DNA of 64,000 nt from Stutzerimonas stutzeri (GTDB lineage Bacteria; Pseudomonadota; Gammaproteobacteria; Pseudomonadales; Pseudomonadaceae): NCBI GenBank assembly GCA_002339675.1, contig DDKB01000017.1, positions 310,001-374,000 of the forward strand, given 5' to 3'. The position numbers and the translations under genes are program-made. The notes under the pieces are model-generated. The model saw nothing but the letters and a program-made list of their open reading frames with translations. It had not been told where the DNA came from and did not search any database. Shown piece by piece: positions 1 to 8,759 of the stretch. Positions within the stretch are counted from its first letter, which is position 1. Every line of letters begins with the position of its first letter.

Positions 1-574
1 CAATCAGGTCGAGCAGTTGGCCCAACTCGGTGCCTTTCCCTATTGGTACCAGCAGCTCAACCGCAATCTCGGGCGTTTCGCCCAGCACAGCAACGGCGTG
101 CTCAGCCGCCTCGAACCCCAGGGGCTGGAAGACCATCCGCTGCCCGGACCGTCCGGGCGCGGCGCGATCCTGCTGCGCTTCGGCGAGGGCGAAGACGCAC
201 TGGTGGTAGTGGTCATGCACCTGGCGCTCGGCGGCGGCGTACGCACGCGCCAGCTCGCCTATATCCGCGAGCTGGTCGGCGGCTATCGGCATCAGGTGCT
301 GATGGGCGACATGAACACCCATGCCAGCGACCTGCTCGAGCATTCACCATTGCGCGATCTCGGCCTGCAGGCGCCCCAGATCCAGGCGACCTTTCCCAGC
401 TGGCGGCCGCAACGTTGCCTTGACCACATCTTGCTCAGCCCAAGTCTGACGCTCGAGCGGGTCGACGTGCTGGCTCAGGCGAGTTCCGATCACCTGCCGG
501 TGGCGGTGGAGATTCGCTTGCCCGACACCCTGTGTGCGGGCGCATTACCTGTACCCATGGATAGGCCTCGATGA
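1..574 (+). CDS. Endonuclease/exonuclease/phosphatase family protein (5' end missing)
   Basis: The reading frame is open from the first bases of the window, so the start lies upstream. The visible part is the C-terminal ~190 residues. It holds the family's GDMNTH motif (metal/substrate-binding Asp and Asn) and ends with SDHLPV, whose His is the usual catalytic base of DNase I-like metal-dependent phosphodiesterases. The substrate (nucleic acid, phospholipid or inositol phosphate) cannot be told from this. The TGA stop overlaps the next ATG in an ATGA, so it is translationally coupled to the downstream diguanylate cyclase gene. As I recall, P. aeruginosa has a comparable gene next to dgcH. Family assignment is firm; function is unknown. 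Confidence 0.85.
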   Translation, partial: NQVEQLAQLGAFPYWYQQLNRNLGRFAQHSNGVLSRLEPQGLEDHPLPGPSGRGAILLRFGEGEDALVVVVMHLALGGGVRTRQLAYIRELVGGYRHQVLMGDMNTHASDLLEHSPLRDLGLQAPQIQATFPSWRPQRCLDHILLSPSLTLERVDVLAQASSDHLPVAVEIRLPDTLCAGALPVPMDRPR

Positions 575-2445
575 GCGACGACGCGCAGCGCTGGAAAGAC
601 AAGTACCTGCATGCACTGGAGCAGCAGGAGCAACTGGAAGGGCGCTGGAACAACCGGCTCGATCTGTTGCGGCGCAGCCTGGTGCGCAGCAGTTTCGCCG
701 TGGACGGCGCCGATCCCGCGGTCGAGCAGTGCATGCGCGAGCTGCGCGAGGTGCTGCGCGATGAGATCCAGGACGAACGACTGGGTGCGCTGGTGCCGCG
801 TCTCGAGCGTGCGGTGCTCGATACCGAGCGGAGCAAACAGGAACGCTTGCGGCGCCTGACCGAGGCCCTCGAGCGCCTGGCCACGCAGCTGCTCGCGCTG
901 CCGCTGCCCAGCGAGATCCGCAAACCCCTCAAAGGCTTCGCGCGCCAGCTGGGCGAGCGAGCTGGTCTGTCGCGCGAACTGCCTGCCCTGTTGGCCGAGT
1001 TGGGTGAGTTCCAGGGGCAGGCGCTCGCCACCCAATTGGGTGGCGCGCCGGCCCCGGTTGGCTTGCTCGGCCGCCTGTTCGGCCAGCGCGACCGCCCGCG
1101 GGCTGACGCGGCGGGCGATACCCTCGTCGCGTCGGCGCATGAGGCTCAAGAAACGCAAGCGACCGGGGAAGCAGCGGCCGAGCAGGCCGTTTCCGATACA
1201 CCGCCGGCGTCGCCCGTGGTAGCTGTCGATGGGCCTGCCGCGGCTGCTGCGCCGGCCGTGTTGATCCCGGTGGCAGCACAGGTGCCGGCTGCCCAATCAG
1301 AACCGGAACCGGAACCGGAACCGGAACCGGAACCGGCTGCGGTGGCGGATGCGCCGCGCCCGGGCGATCCCTATCAATTGCCGGCATCGCCTGAGCAGGC
1401 TTACAGCGCCATCGCCGAGCGCGTCGAGTCGACTCTGTTCGGCCTGCTCGACGGCCTGCAGCTGCCCGAGCACCAGCAGGGCCAGGCGCAGGCCCTGCGC
1501 GAGCGGATCCAGGCTGGGCTCAACTGGTATGAGCTGGTCCCGGTGCTCGACGACCTTGCCCAGCTGATGCTGTCGCTGGCCGATCAGGGCCAGCGTGATT
1601 TCGAGAACTACCTGAAGCTGCTGAACGAACGCCTGGCCAGCATGCAGGACAGCCTCGGGGCTGCCCGCAGCGGCCAGGCGCAGAGCCAGGAAGCGGCGCA
1701 GGCGCTGGATCAGGAATTGCGCGAGCAGGTCGGTGGCCTGCAGCACAGCATGCTCGAAGCCAAGGATCTGCCGAGTCTGAAGCAGGTGGTGCAGATGCGC
1801 CTGGATGGCCTGCTCGAGACGGTCGATACCTACGAACGGCAGCGCAGCGAGCACGAACAGGCGCTGAGCGAACGGTTGGGAACCCTGGTCGAGCGGGTGC
1901 AGAGCCTGGAGCAGGCTGCGACCGGTATGCGCGAGCATCTCGAAGAGCAGCGCCAGAAGGCCCTGCGCGATCCGCTGACAGATCTGCCCAACCGCGCCGC
2001 CTGGGACGAGCGCCTGGAACTGGAAGTGGCCCGCCTGCAGCGGTATGGCGGCGAGCTGCTGCTGGCCGTGCTGGACGTCGACCACTTCAAGCGCATCAAC
2101 GACAGTTTCGGGCACCTGGCCGGTGACCGGGTACTCAAGATCATCGCCAACGAGTTGCGCAAGCGCTTGCGCAAGACCGACTTCATCGCCCGTTTCGGGG
2201 GCGAGGAGTTCGCCCTGTTGCTACCCGGTACGCCCCCCGCCGCCGGGCTGCAGGTGCTCGAGGCGCTGCGTTCCGGCGTCGACGCCTGTCCGTTTCACTT
2301 CAAGGGCGCGCGGATCCAGGTCACCCTGTCTGGCGGGATGTCCGGCTTTGGCGAGGGCGATCGCCCCGAGCAGGTCTTCGAGCGTGCCGACCAGGCGCTG
2401 TACCGCGCCAAGGATGCCGGTCGCAACCGCATCGAGCAAGGCTGA
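571..2445 (+). CDS. dgcH: Diguanylate cyclase, DgcH-like (GGDEF)
   Basis: A 624-residue protein that should make cyclic di-GMP from two GTP. The N-terminal ~460 residues have no membrane segment: a helical region, a Glu-Pro repeat (EP x6, about residues 244-255) in a Pro/Ala-rich linker, then a long predicted helical/coiled-coil stretch. The GGDEF domain starts near residue 466 (DPLTDLPNRAAWDE). The active-site GGEEF is at 543-547, with an RxxD inhibitory site (RKTD) five residues before it, so product inhibition is likely. The ATG overlaps the upstream stop by four bases. The position near ampDh2, kinB and algB matches P. aeruginosa PA5487 (DgcH). Cyclase activity is a confident inference; the identity with DgcH rests on synteny. 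Confidence 0.85.
   Translation: MSDDAQRWKDKYLHALEQQEQLEGRWNNRLDLLRRSLVRSSFAVDGADPAVEQCMRELREVLRDEIQDERLGALVPRLERAVLDTERSKQERLRRLTEALERLATQLLALPLPSEIRKPLKGFARQLGERAGLSRELPALLAELGEFQGQALATQLGGAPAPVGLLGRLFGQRDRPRADAAGDTLVASAHEAQETQATGEAAAEQAVSDTPPASPVVAVDGPAAAAAPAVLIPVAAQVPAAQSEPEPEPEPEPEPAAVADAPRPGDPYQLPASPEQAYSAIAERVESTLFGLLDGLQLPEHQQGQAQALRERIQAGLNWYELVPVLDDLAQLMLSLADQGQRDFENYLKLLNERLASMQDSLGAARSGQAQSQEAAQALDQELREQVGGLQHSMLEAKDLPSLKQVVQMRLDGLLETVDTYERQRSEHEQALSERLGTLVERVQSLEQAATGMREHLEEQRQKALRDPLTDLPNRAAWDERLELEVARLQRYGGELLLAVLDVDHFKRINDSFGHLAGDRVLKIIANELRKRLRKTDFIARFGGEEFALLLPGTPPAAGLQVLEALRSGVDACPFHFKGARIQVTLSGGMSGFGEGDRPEQVFERADQALYRAKDAGRNRIEQG
1300..1335 (+). repeat. In-frame hexanucleotide microsatellite (GAACCG x6)
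   Basis: Six perfect tandem copies of GAACCG lie inside the diguanylate cyclase gene and encode Glu-Pro x6. Copy-number change by slippage would keep the frame and only lengthen or shorten a rigid linker between the N-terminal region and the GGDEF half. Confidence 0.9.
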
Positions 2446-2567
2446 CCGGGCGCGCTGGGAGTGCCCGGGCGGGCTCGTTATACTCCGCGCTCGCCGGGAC
2501 CGCCGAGATGCCGATCCCGGCGCCCCTCGTCCATTGCCCGCGTCTTTTCGGCCATCCAGAGGTACCG

Positions 2568-3344
2568 ATGAAAGCCTTGTTTCTCGCCGCGCTGACCCTG
2601 CTGCTGGTGGGCTGCGCCAGTGGGCCGTCGATCGACACCCGCCATACGTCGCGGGGCCAGGACAGCCGGGTCCAGTTCATCGTCCTGCATTACACCTCCG
2701 CCGACCTGCAACGCTCGCTGCAGCTGCTCGAAGGCGACGACGTCAGCAGCCACTACCTGATCGATGAGGGCCCGGCGACCATCTACCGCCTGGTCGACGA
2801 AGATCGTCGCGCCTGGCACGCGGGCGACAGCGAGTGGAACGGCCGTACCTGGCTGAACGCGACGTCGATCGGCATCGAACTGGTCAACCGCGGCTTCGTC
2901 GATACGCCCAGTGGGCGGCTCTGGTACCCCTATTCCGAGCGTCAGATCCAGGCGCTGATTGCCTTGCTCAAGGACATCATGCAGCGCCACGGGCTCAAGC
3001 CCGGCGCCATTGTCGGTCACAGCGACATCGCACCCCAGCGCAAGGTCGACCCCGGCCCGCTGTTCCCCTGGAAGCGTCTGGCCGAGGCGGGACTGGTGCC
3101 CTGGCCGGACGCGGCGGCGGTGCAGCGCCAGCAGGCCCTGTTCGCCGCTCGGCTGCCCGACGCGGCCTGGTTCCAGGCGCAGCTTGCGCGGCAAGGCTAT
3201 CGGGTGCCGGACAGCGGCCAGCTCGACCTGGAAACGCGCAACGTGCTCGCCGCCTTCCAGATGAAATACCGGCCGTCGCGCTTCGACGGCGAGCCGGATG
3301 CCGAAACCGCGGCAATCCTGGCCGTACTCGGCGCGCAGCCCTGA
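2568..3344 (+). CDS. ampDh2: N-acetylmuramoyl-L-alanine amidase, AmpDh2-like outer-membrane lipoprotein
   Basis: A 258-residue zinc amidase of the Amidase_2 (AmpD/AmiD) family that cleaves the bond between N-acetylmuramic acid and L-Ala in peptidoglycan or its fragments. A lipoprotein signal ends in LVGC (Cys16), so it is probably anchored in a membrane facing the periplasm. Expected zinc ligands are visible: His41 (VLHYTS), His151 (VGHSDIAP) and Asp161 (VDPGPLFPW); Glu104 in IGIELVN fits the catalytic acid. The C-terminal ~70 residues look like a peptidoglycan-binding domain. The ATG at 2568 was chosen because it starts the lipoprotein signal; an upstream in-frame start would bury it. The neighbours kinB/algB match P. 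aeruginosa PA5485 (AmpDh2), which also has this lipobox. Confidence 0.9.
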   Translation: MKALFLAALTLLLVGCASGPSIDTRHTSRGQDSRVQFIVLHYTSADLQRSLQLLEGDDVSSHYLIDEGPATIYRLVDEDRRAWHAGDSEWNGRTWLNATSIGIELVNRGFVDTPSGRLWYPYSERQIQALIALLKDIMQRHGLKPGAIVGHSDIAPQRKVDPGPLFPWKRLAEAGLVPWPDAAAVQRQQALFAARLPDAAWFQAQLARQGYRVPDSGQLDLETRNVLAAFQMKYRPSRFDGEPDAETAAILAVLGAQP

Positions 3345-3348
3345 CGCG

Positions 3349-3756
3349 TCAGCCGCGCGGGTTACAGCCGATCAGGCGGGAGTCTGCCAAGGCGGCGGTG
3401 CGGTGCAGCGTGGCCGCGCGGTATTGCGGGTCGGCGAGCATCTGCAGGAAAGCCTCGGGCGAGGGATAGCGCACCAGCAGCAGTTCGTCCCAGGCCTCGT
3501 CCGCCGGCGCGATCAGCGCCACCTGCGCTTTGGCTGCCACCTGCACGTCGCCGCCGGCGGCGCGCACCTTCGCCAGGGCGGTCCGGCTGTAGCGTGCGTA
3601 GGCCTCCCGGCCGCTGCAGGGCGCCTCGTGGCTGTCGGCCGGATACTCCGCCTGGGCATTGAAGCGCAGCAGGTTGAGCATCAGGATCGGCTCGCCGGGC
3701 GGCATCTGCTCGGCGAAACGCTTTAGCTGATCGGGGCTGGGATTGAGGCTGGGCAT
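3349..3756 (-). CDS. DUF1330 domain protein
   Basis: A 135-residue soluble protein with the DUF1330 pattern (ILMLNLLRF near the start, then GREAYARYS and a central LLLVRYPSPEAFLQML). The family has a dimeric alpha/beta-barrel fold and no settled biochemical role. A good AAGGAG ribosome site precedes the ATG. Its stop lies four bases from the convergent ampDh2 stop, and it starts just downstream of kinB on the same strand, so it could be read as the last gene of an algB-kinB transcript. Family assignment is good; function is unknown. Confidence 0.8.
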   Translation of the reverse strand: MPSLNPSPDQLKRFAEQMPPGEPILMLNLLRFNAQAEYPADSHEAPCSGREAYARYSRTALAKVRAAGGDVQVAAKAQVALIAPADEAWDELLLVRYPSPEAFLQMLADPQYRAATLHRTAALADSRLIGCNPRG

Positions 3757-3792
3757 GGCGGCTCCTTTTCGGTTCTGGCCGCCCTGCCTGGC

Positions 3793-5576
3793 TCAGATGG
3801 GCAGGGCGATATAGAAGATCGTGCCGTGGCCGATGCGCGAATGCACGCCGATACGACCACCATGCAGCTGGGCGATTTCCTTGCATAAGGCCAAGCCCAG
3901 TCCGGCGCCGCCCCGCCGCCGGCCAATCTGCACGAACGGCTCGAAGATCCGTGCCTGCTGGCTGTAGGGAATGCCTTCGCCGTTGTCTTCGACGCTGAGA
4001 ATCACACGCTCGCCGTGGTGTCGGGCCAGCAGGCGGATCTCGCCGCTGTCCGGGGTGTGGCGCAGAGCGTTGCTGAGCAGGTTGTCGAGGACCCGCTCCA
4101 TCTGCTGGCGGTCCAGCAACAGGCTTGGCAGCGGCGGCTGCAGTTCCAGCTCGATGCGGATGCCGGTCTTGTCGGCCGCCGGCTGGAAGCGCTGGCGCGC
4201 CTGCTCGAGCAGTTCGCCCGGGTCGCAGGGTACGCGTTCGAGCTTCTGCTGGCCGCTCTGGTAACGCGAAAAATTCAGCAGGTCGTTGATCAACGTGACC
4301 AGTCGCTGCATCTCCTCGTGGACGGTGCAGAACAGATCCGATTCACGGCTGTTTTCCGGGTAATGCGTGCGTTCGCGCAGCAGGCTGAATGCCATCTGCA
4401 TGCCGGTGACCGGCGTGCGCAGCTCGTGGGAGGCGCGCAGGACGAATTCGTTACGCACACGCTCGAAGGTGCGCTGGTCGGTGACGTCGTGGATCACCAT
4501 CACCGCGCCGCTGATGCGGCCGTCGTGGTGGTTCACCGGGCTCATCCGCCACGACAGCAGCCGGCGTTCGCCATCGGCCTCGATCACCAGGTCCTCGGGC
4601 GGGGCGGACAGGGGCTTGTCGTCCAGCACCTGCTGGGCGGCGGTGTCCAGCTCCGGATAGCCGAGCGCCTGGCCGAGGGTTGAGCCCAGGTGTTCGGTTT
4701 CCCAGGCCAACTGCCGTTGCGCCACCGGGTTGGCGTGCTCCAGGCGGCCTTGCCGGTCGACGATCAGCAGCCCGTCGTCGATGCTGTCGAGCAGCGCCTG
4801 CAGCCGTTGCTGGCCGTCGACCAGCGCCTCGACATTGGTCTGCTTGAAGTCGTGCAGCGCCTGCGCCATGAGGCCGAAGCGGCGGATCAGTGAAGAGAGC
4901 TCGGCGATCGGCGAGGACGGCAGGTCGATGTTGAAGTCGCCGCGGCCGATCTGGTCGGCCACGCTGGACAGCTGCTCGATGGGGTCGCCAAAGCGGCGCG
5001 CGAAGCTGTGCGCGGTGACGAAGCCGATCAGCAGCACGGCGATCCCGGTGAGGCCGAGCAGGCCGGCCAGCAGCTGCGCACGTTCGCGGCTGCGGATCTC
5101 GGTGTCGCGAATCTGGTCGTAGGCACTCTGCTGCATGTCGACCATCAGTTCGCGGACGCGGTTGAAGGACTGGCTCAGCGCGTTGTCCTCGAGCAACGTC
5201 CAGTTCAGCTGGGTCGGGTCCTGCAGTTGCTCGAGAAAACGCGTGTAGGCTTCGCCGATGGCCCGGTAGGCATCCCGGTCGGTCGCCCGCGGCGCCTGGG
5301 CCAGCCCTTGGGCCAGTGCGGCCTGGAACCCGTTGCGGGACTCGTCGAAGGCGGCGTTGTCGCGTTCGTCGCGTACCAGCAGCAGCAACTGGTTACCCAG
5401 GGCCTGGCGCAACTGCTGGTTAATCTCGATGACGCCGAAGTTGTCGCGGATGAGCTTTTCCTGGCTCTGCGCCATCTGCACCACGCTGACCAGCGCCAGT
5501 ACCAAGCCCAGCAGTGCCACTGTCATCAGTGCCGAGAAACCGAGGAACAGGCGGGTTCTCAGCTTCATCTGGAGTT

Positions 5577-5580
<4 letters not shown>
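3793..5580 (-). CDS. kinB: Sensor histidine kinase KinB
   Basis: A 595-residue inner-membrane sensor kinase, the length I recall for P. aeruginosa KinB. Order: TM1 (about residues 10-32), a periplasmic helical region, TM2 (about 173-192), HAMP, PAS, HisKA with the phospho-acceptor His385 in ASHELRTP, and a C-terminal HATPase_c with the N box (LLSNALRHTP), DNGEGIP and GAGLGLAL. It would autophosphorylate and act on AlgB; in P. aeruginosa KinB acts mainly as an AlgB phosphatase and represses alginate production. Its ATG overlaps the algB stop by four bases, which indicates translational coupling. No key residue looks missing. Confidence 0.95.
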
Positions 5581-6923
<1,343 letters not shown>

Positions 6924-7096
6924 GAATGCTCCAGTCAGGCCACGCGGGGTGCCCTGGCAGTTCGGTGAAAGGTGGTGCTCGAACCAGGCGAGTACAGGTC
7001 GGCGATTGCTTTAGTCTACGGAAAGTCTTGCAAGTTGCACGGTCGCGACCGGACATTCCTGCAGCCTGCAATCCACCGCGGGTCGGGTCGCCGCGA

Positions 7097-7109
7097 CAAG
7101 CCGCTGATT
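7097..7109 (-). promoter_or_regulatory. Candidate IHF site upstream of sigma-54 promoter 1
   Basis: On the minus strand this reads AATCAGCGGCTTG, a full match to the IHF consensus WATCARNNNNTTR. It begins 41 bp before the GG of the -24 element at 7138, the same distance as in the second promoter. Confidence 0.55.
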
Positions 7110-7136
7110 ATAAAGGCGCGGGGCGATTCTGCGCGG

Positions 7137-7152
7137 TGGCACGGGGCTTGCG
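7137..7152 (+). promoter_or_regulatory. Candidate sigma-54 (RpoN) promoter 1
   Basis: TGGCACGGGGCTTGCG has the complete -24 element (TGGCACG), a TTGC -12 element, and exactly 10 bp between the invariant GG (7138-7139) and GC (7150-7151). It lies about 67 bp upstream of the DUF2383 start and points toward it. Confidence 0.7.
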
Positions 7153-7218
7153 CCAGAGGTTTCGGATATGCGCGGACCGGACCCGGCCCGCGCCCCGTTG
7201 TTCTTTCCCGGAGGTCCC

Positions 7219-7656
7219 ATGAAGCACGACATCAACCACCTCAACGAGCTGATCGAGATCACCCGTGACGGCCAGCACTTCTACCAGCATGCCTGCGACG
7301 TCGTGAAGGACGTCCAATTGCAGCACCTGTTCCGTGACATGGCCCAGGCCAAGACGCATGTCATCCAGGCGTTGTCGGTCAAGGTTGCGGCCAACCAGGT
7401 GCGGCCGGCCCAGGGCGGCACCGCCGCCGGCAAGCTGCGCGAGGTCTACGCCGACACCCGCGCGCGGCTGGGCGACGCTGATGCGGTGTACGTCGATCAG
7501 CTCGACCAGATGGAGGAGCGCCTGCTCGCAGCCTTCGAAGACGCATTGAAGGACGCCGAGCCGGACGTGCGCGCCCTGTTGGCTATCGAGCTGCCGAAGA
7601 TCCGCGCCTGCCATGAACGTATCCATGCATACAACCACCGCGAGGACCACGACTAA
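7219..7656 (+). CDS. DUF2383 / PA2169-family four-helix-bundle protein
   Basis: A 145-residue soluble, strongly helical protein. The opening DINHLNELIEITRDGQHFYQHACDVVKD style, with regularly spaced acidic, His and Gln residues, fits the DUF2383 (PA2169) family, which has a ferritin-like four-helix-bundle fold. Its members have no proven reaction and are often seen with stress or envelope genes. The ATG at 7219 follows a strong CCCGGAGG ribosome site. A sigma-54-type promoter with an IHF-type site lies just upstream. It is divergent from algB. Family assignment is fairly sure; role is unknown. Confidence 0.8.
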   Translation: MKHDINHLNELIEITRDGQHFYQHACDVVKDVQLQHLFRDMAQAKTHVIQALSVKVAANQVRPAQGGTAAGKLREVYADTRARLGDADAVYVDQLDQMEERLLAAFEDALKDAEPDVRALLAIELPKIRACHERIHAYNHREDHD

Positions 7657-7673
7657 GGTCGAGGATTAGTCCG

Positions 7674-7712
7674 TCGTGCAAAACGCCCGGCGTTCAAACG
7701 GGCATCGTGCAA
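7674..7712 (+). promoter_or_regulatory. Direct repeat TCGTGCAA x2, possible activator site
   Basis: TCGTGCAA occurs at 7674-7681 and again at 7705-7712. The starts are 31 bp apart, about three helical turns, so both copies face the same side of the helix. They lie about 75-110 bp upstream of the second sigma-54-type promoter, where an enhancer-binding protein would sit. Variants (TCTTGCAA at 7026-7033, CCGTGCAA on the minus strand at 7035-7042) occur upstream of promoter 1. Confidence 0.35.
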
Positions 7713-7743
7713 TATAAGTTGACGTGGATGCGGATAGCCAATG

Positions 7744-7756
7744 TAAGTATCTGATT
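7744..7756 (-). promoter_or_regulatory. Candidate IHF site upstream of sigma-54 promoter 2
   Basis: On the minus strand this reads AATCAGATACTTA, a full match to WATCARNNNNTTR, inside a locally AT-rich stretch unusual for this genome. It begins 41 bp before the GG of the -24 element at 7785, the identical geometry to the first promoter. Confidence 0.6.
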
Positions 7757-7783
7757 ATTAAGGATTAATTTATTGTCGAAGCC

Positions 7784-7799
7784 TGGCATGACGCCTGCA
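7784..7799 (+). promoter_or_regulatory. Candidate sigma-54 (RpoN) promoter 2
   Basis: TGGCATGACGCCTGCA fits the relaxed sigma-54 consensus TGGCAYRNNNNYTGCW at every fixed position, with 10 bp between GG (7785-7786) and GC (7797-7798). It lies about 49 bp upstream of the 80-aa exported protein gene and points toward it. Confidence 0.65.
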
Positions 7800-7847
7800 A
7801 CGTTACCCCCAAACAGTCATGCGCCGCATGCTTAGAAGGAGTTGAGG

Positions 7848-8090
7848 ATGAATCGTCAAGCACGCTTCTCATTGGTTGGCAAAGGTTTCCTTACCGCTGC
7901 GGCGGTGATGCTGTTCATGGGTGCCCAGCATGCGCAAACCGACGCCGTCGCGTTTGGTCAGGCACCGCACGAATCAGCGGAACGAATCCAGATGTACGAC
8001 GCCCAACCGGTAAGGATCGTGCAAACCGGCCCTGCTCCCAAGTCGATCGACTATGTGCAGGCACGGTCGGAGCAGCGCTGGGTGTTCTGA
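7848..8090 (+). CDS. Small exported protein of unknown function
   Basis: An 80-residue protein I do not recognise. The N-terminus (MNRQARFSLVGKGFLTAAAVMLFMGAQHAQ) has a basic start, a hydrophobic core and an Ala-rich end, as in a Sec signal peptide cut near residue 28-31. The mature part is only about 50 residues, has no Cys, and ends in RWVF. The ATG at 7848 is preceded by GAAGGAGTTGAGG, a strong ribosome site. A TTG two codons upstream is possible but lies inside that site. A sigma-54-type promoter sits just upstream, and a DUF1328 gene follows 69 bp downstream on the same strand. It looks like a stress-induced envelope peptide, but that is only inference. Confidence 0.6.
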   Translation: MNRQARFSLVGKGFLTAAAVMLFMGAQHAQTDAVAFGQAPHESAERIQMYDAQPVRIVQTGPAPKSIDYVQARSEQRWVF

Positions 8091-8159
8091 GTGGCAGTGC
8101 CAAGCTGATCGTCGCTCGATCGGTCCTTTAAAGATGTTTGAACCGAGAGGAGATACACC

Positions 8160-8330
8160 ATGTTGAGTTGGGCTATTACGTTCCTGATCATCGCCATCAT
8201 CGCCGCTGTCCTGGGCTTCGGTGGTATTGCCGGCGCCGCAACCGGGATTGCCAAGATCCTGTTCGTGGTTTTCCTGGTGCTGTTCGTAGCTTCGCTGATC
8301 TTTGGTCGAGGCCGCGGTCCGCGCGCGTGA
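8160..8330 (+). CDS. DUF1328 (UPF0391) small membrane protein
   Basis: A 56-residue hydrophobic protein starting MLSWAITFLIIAIIAAVLGF, with a Gly/Ala-rich middle (GGIAGAATGIAK), a second membrane segment (ILFVVFLVLFVASLIFG) and a basic tail (RGRGPRA). This is the classic pattern of the DUF1328/UPF0391 family: two inner-membrane helices with a short turn. The ribosome site is GAGAGGAGA. No function is established for the family. It lies 69 bp after the exported-protein gene and may share its transcript. Confidence 0.85.
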   Translation: MLSWAITFLIIAIIAAVLGFGGIAGAATGIAKILFVVFLVLFVASLIFGRGRGPRA

Positions 8331-8484
8331 TGCAGTTCCGCCGCCCGTTGGGGCGGCTGCTATGCCAGGAAGCGACACCGGCGGGATGCCAATATTCAAT
8401 CGCTTGCGCCGCAACGGCGCAGGCGTCAAGCAGCACCGGGACGCCGCATCACGGCGCCCTTAGCCCGCACGGCGGGGAACCAGG

Positions 8485-8593
8485 GGGTCGGGACGCTCTG
8501 TCTGACGGAGCGACCTAGGGGTACAGGGGGTACCTCCGTCAGGACCAGGTTCAGCGAAGGCAGCCGAAGGTGGCATCCACCACCTTCGGTTTG
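8485..8593 (+). ncRNA. Candidate small RNA ending in an intrinsic terminator
   Basis: In a 429-bp gap with no convincing gene (8331-8759), three hairpins follow one another: CGCTC/GAGCG (8494-8512), GGTAC/GTACC (8519-8533), and a perfect 10-bp stem CCGAAGGTGG / CCACCTTCGG (8564-8573 with 8580-8589) followed by TTT. The run of hairpins ending in a terminator-like stem on the + strand suggests a small RNA of about 80-110 nt. The 5' end is a guess, and I do not match it to a named RNA. The rest of the gap shows nothing I can support. Confidence 0.35.
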
Positions 8594-8759
8594 CGTATGT
8601 CCAAGCCGGCCGGCGCGGCGCGGCAAACTTCCTCCCTTTTCGTGTTCTCACGCGTACCGGCTCGCGGTCGGCTGGCATTTCATCGAGCGATCTCCCGCTG
8701 CGTGGCCGTCGGGCGGTGGCACGGCTATCATCGCGCGCAGTCTTTCGGTGGAGAATCAC

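Noticed and set aside
6935..6964. AlgT/RpoE-type promoter upstream of algB (GAACTG ... CCTGA on the minus strand)
   Set aside because: The spacer is 18 bp, the -35 and -10 each have a mismatch, and the resulting leader would be too short to hold the ribosome site.
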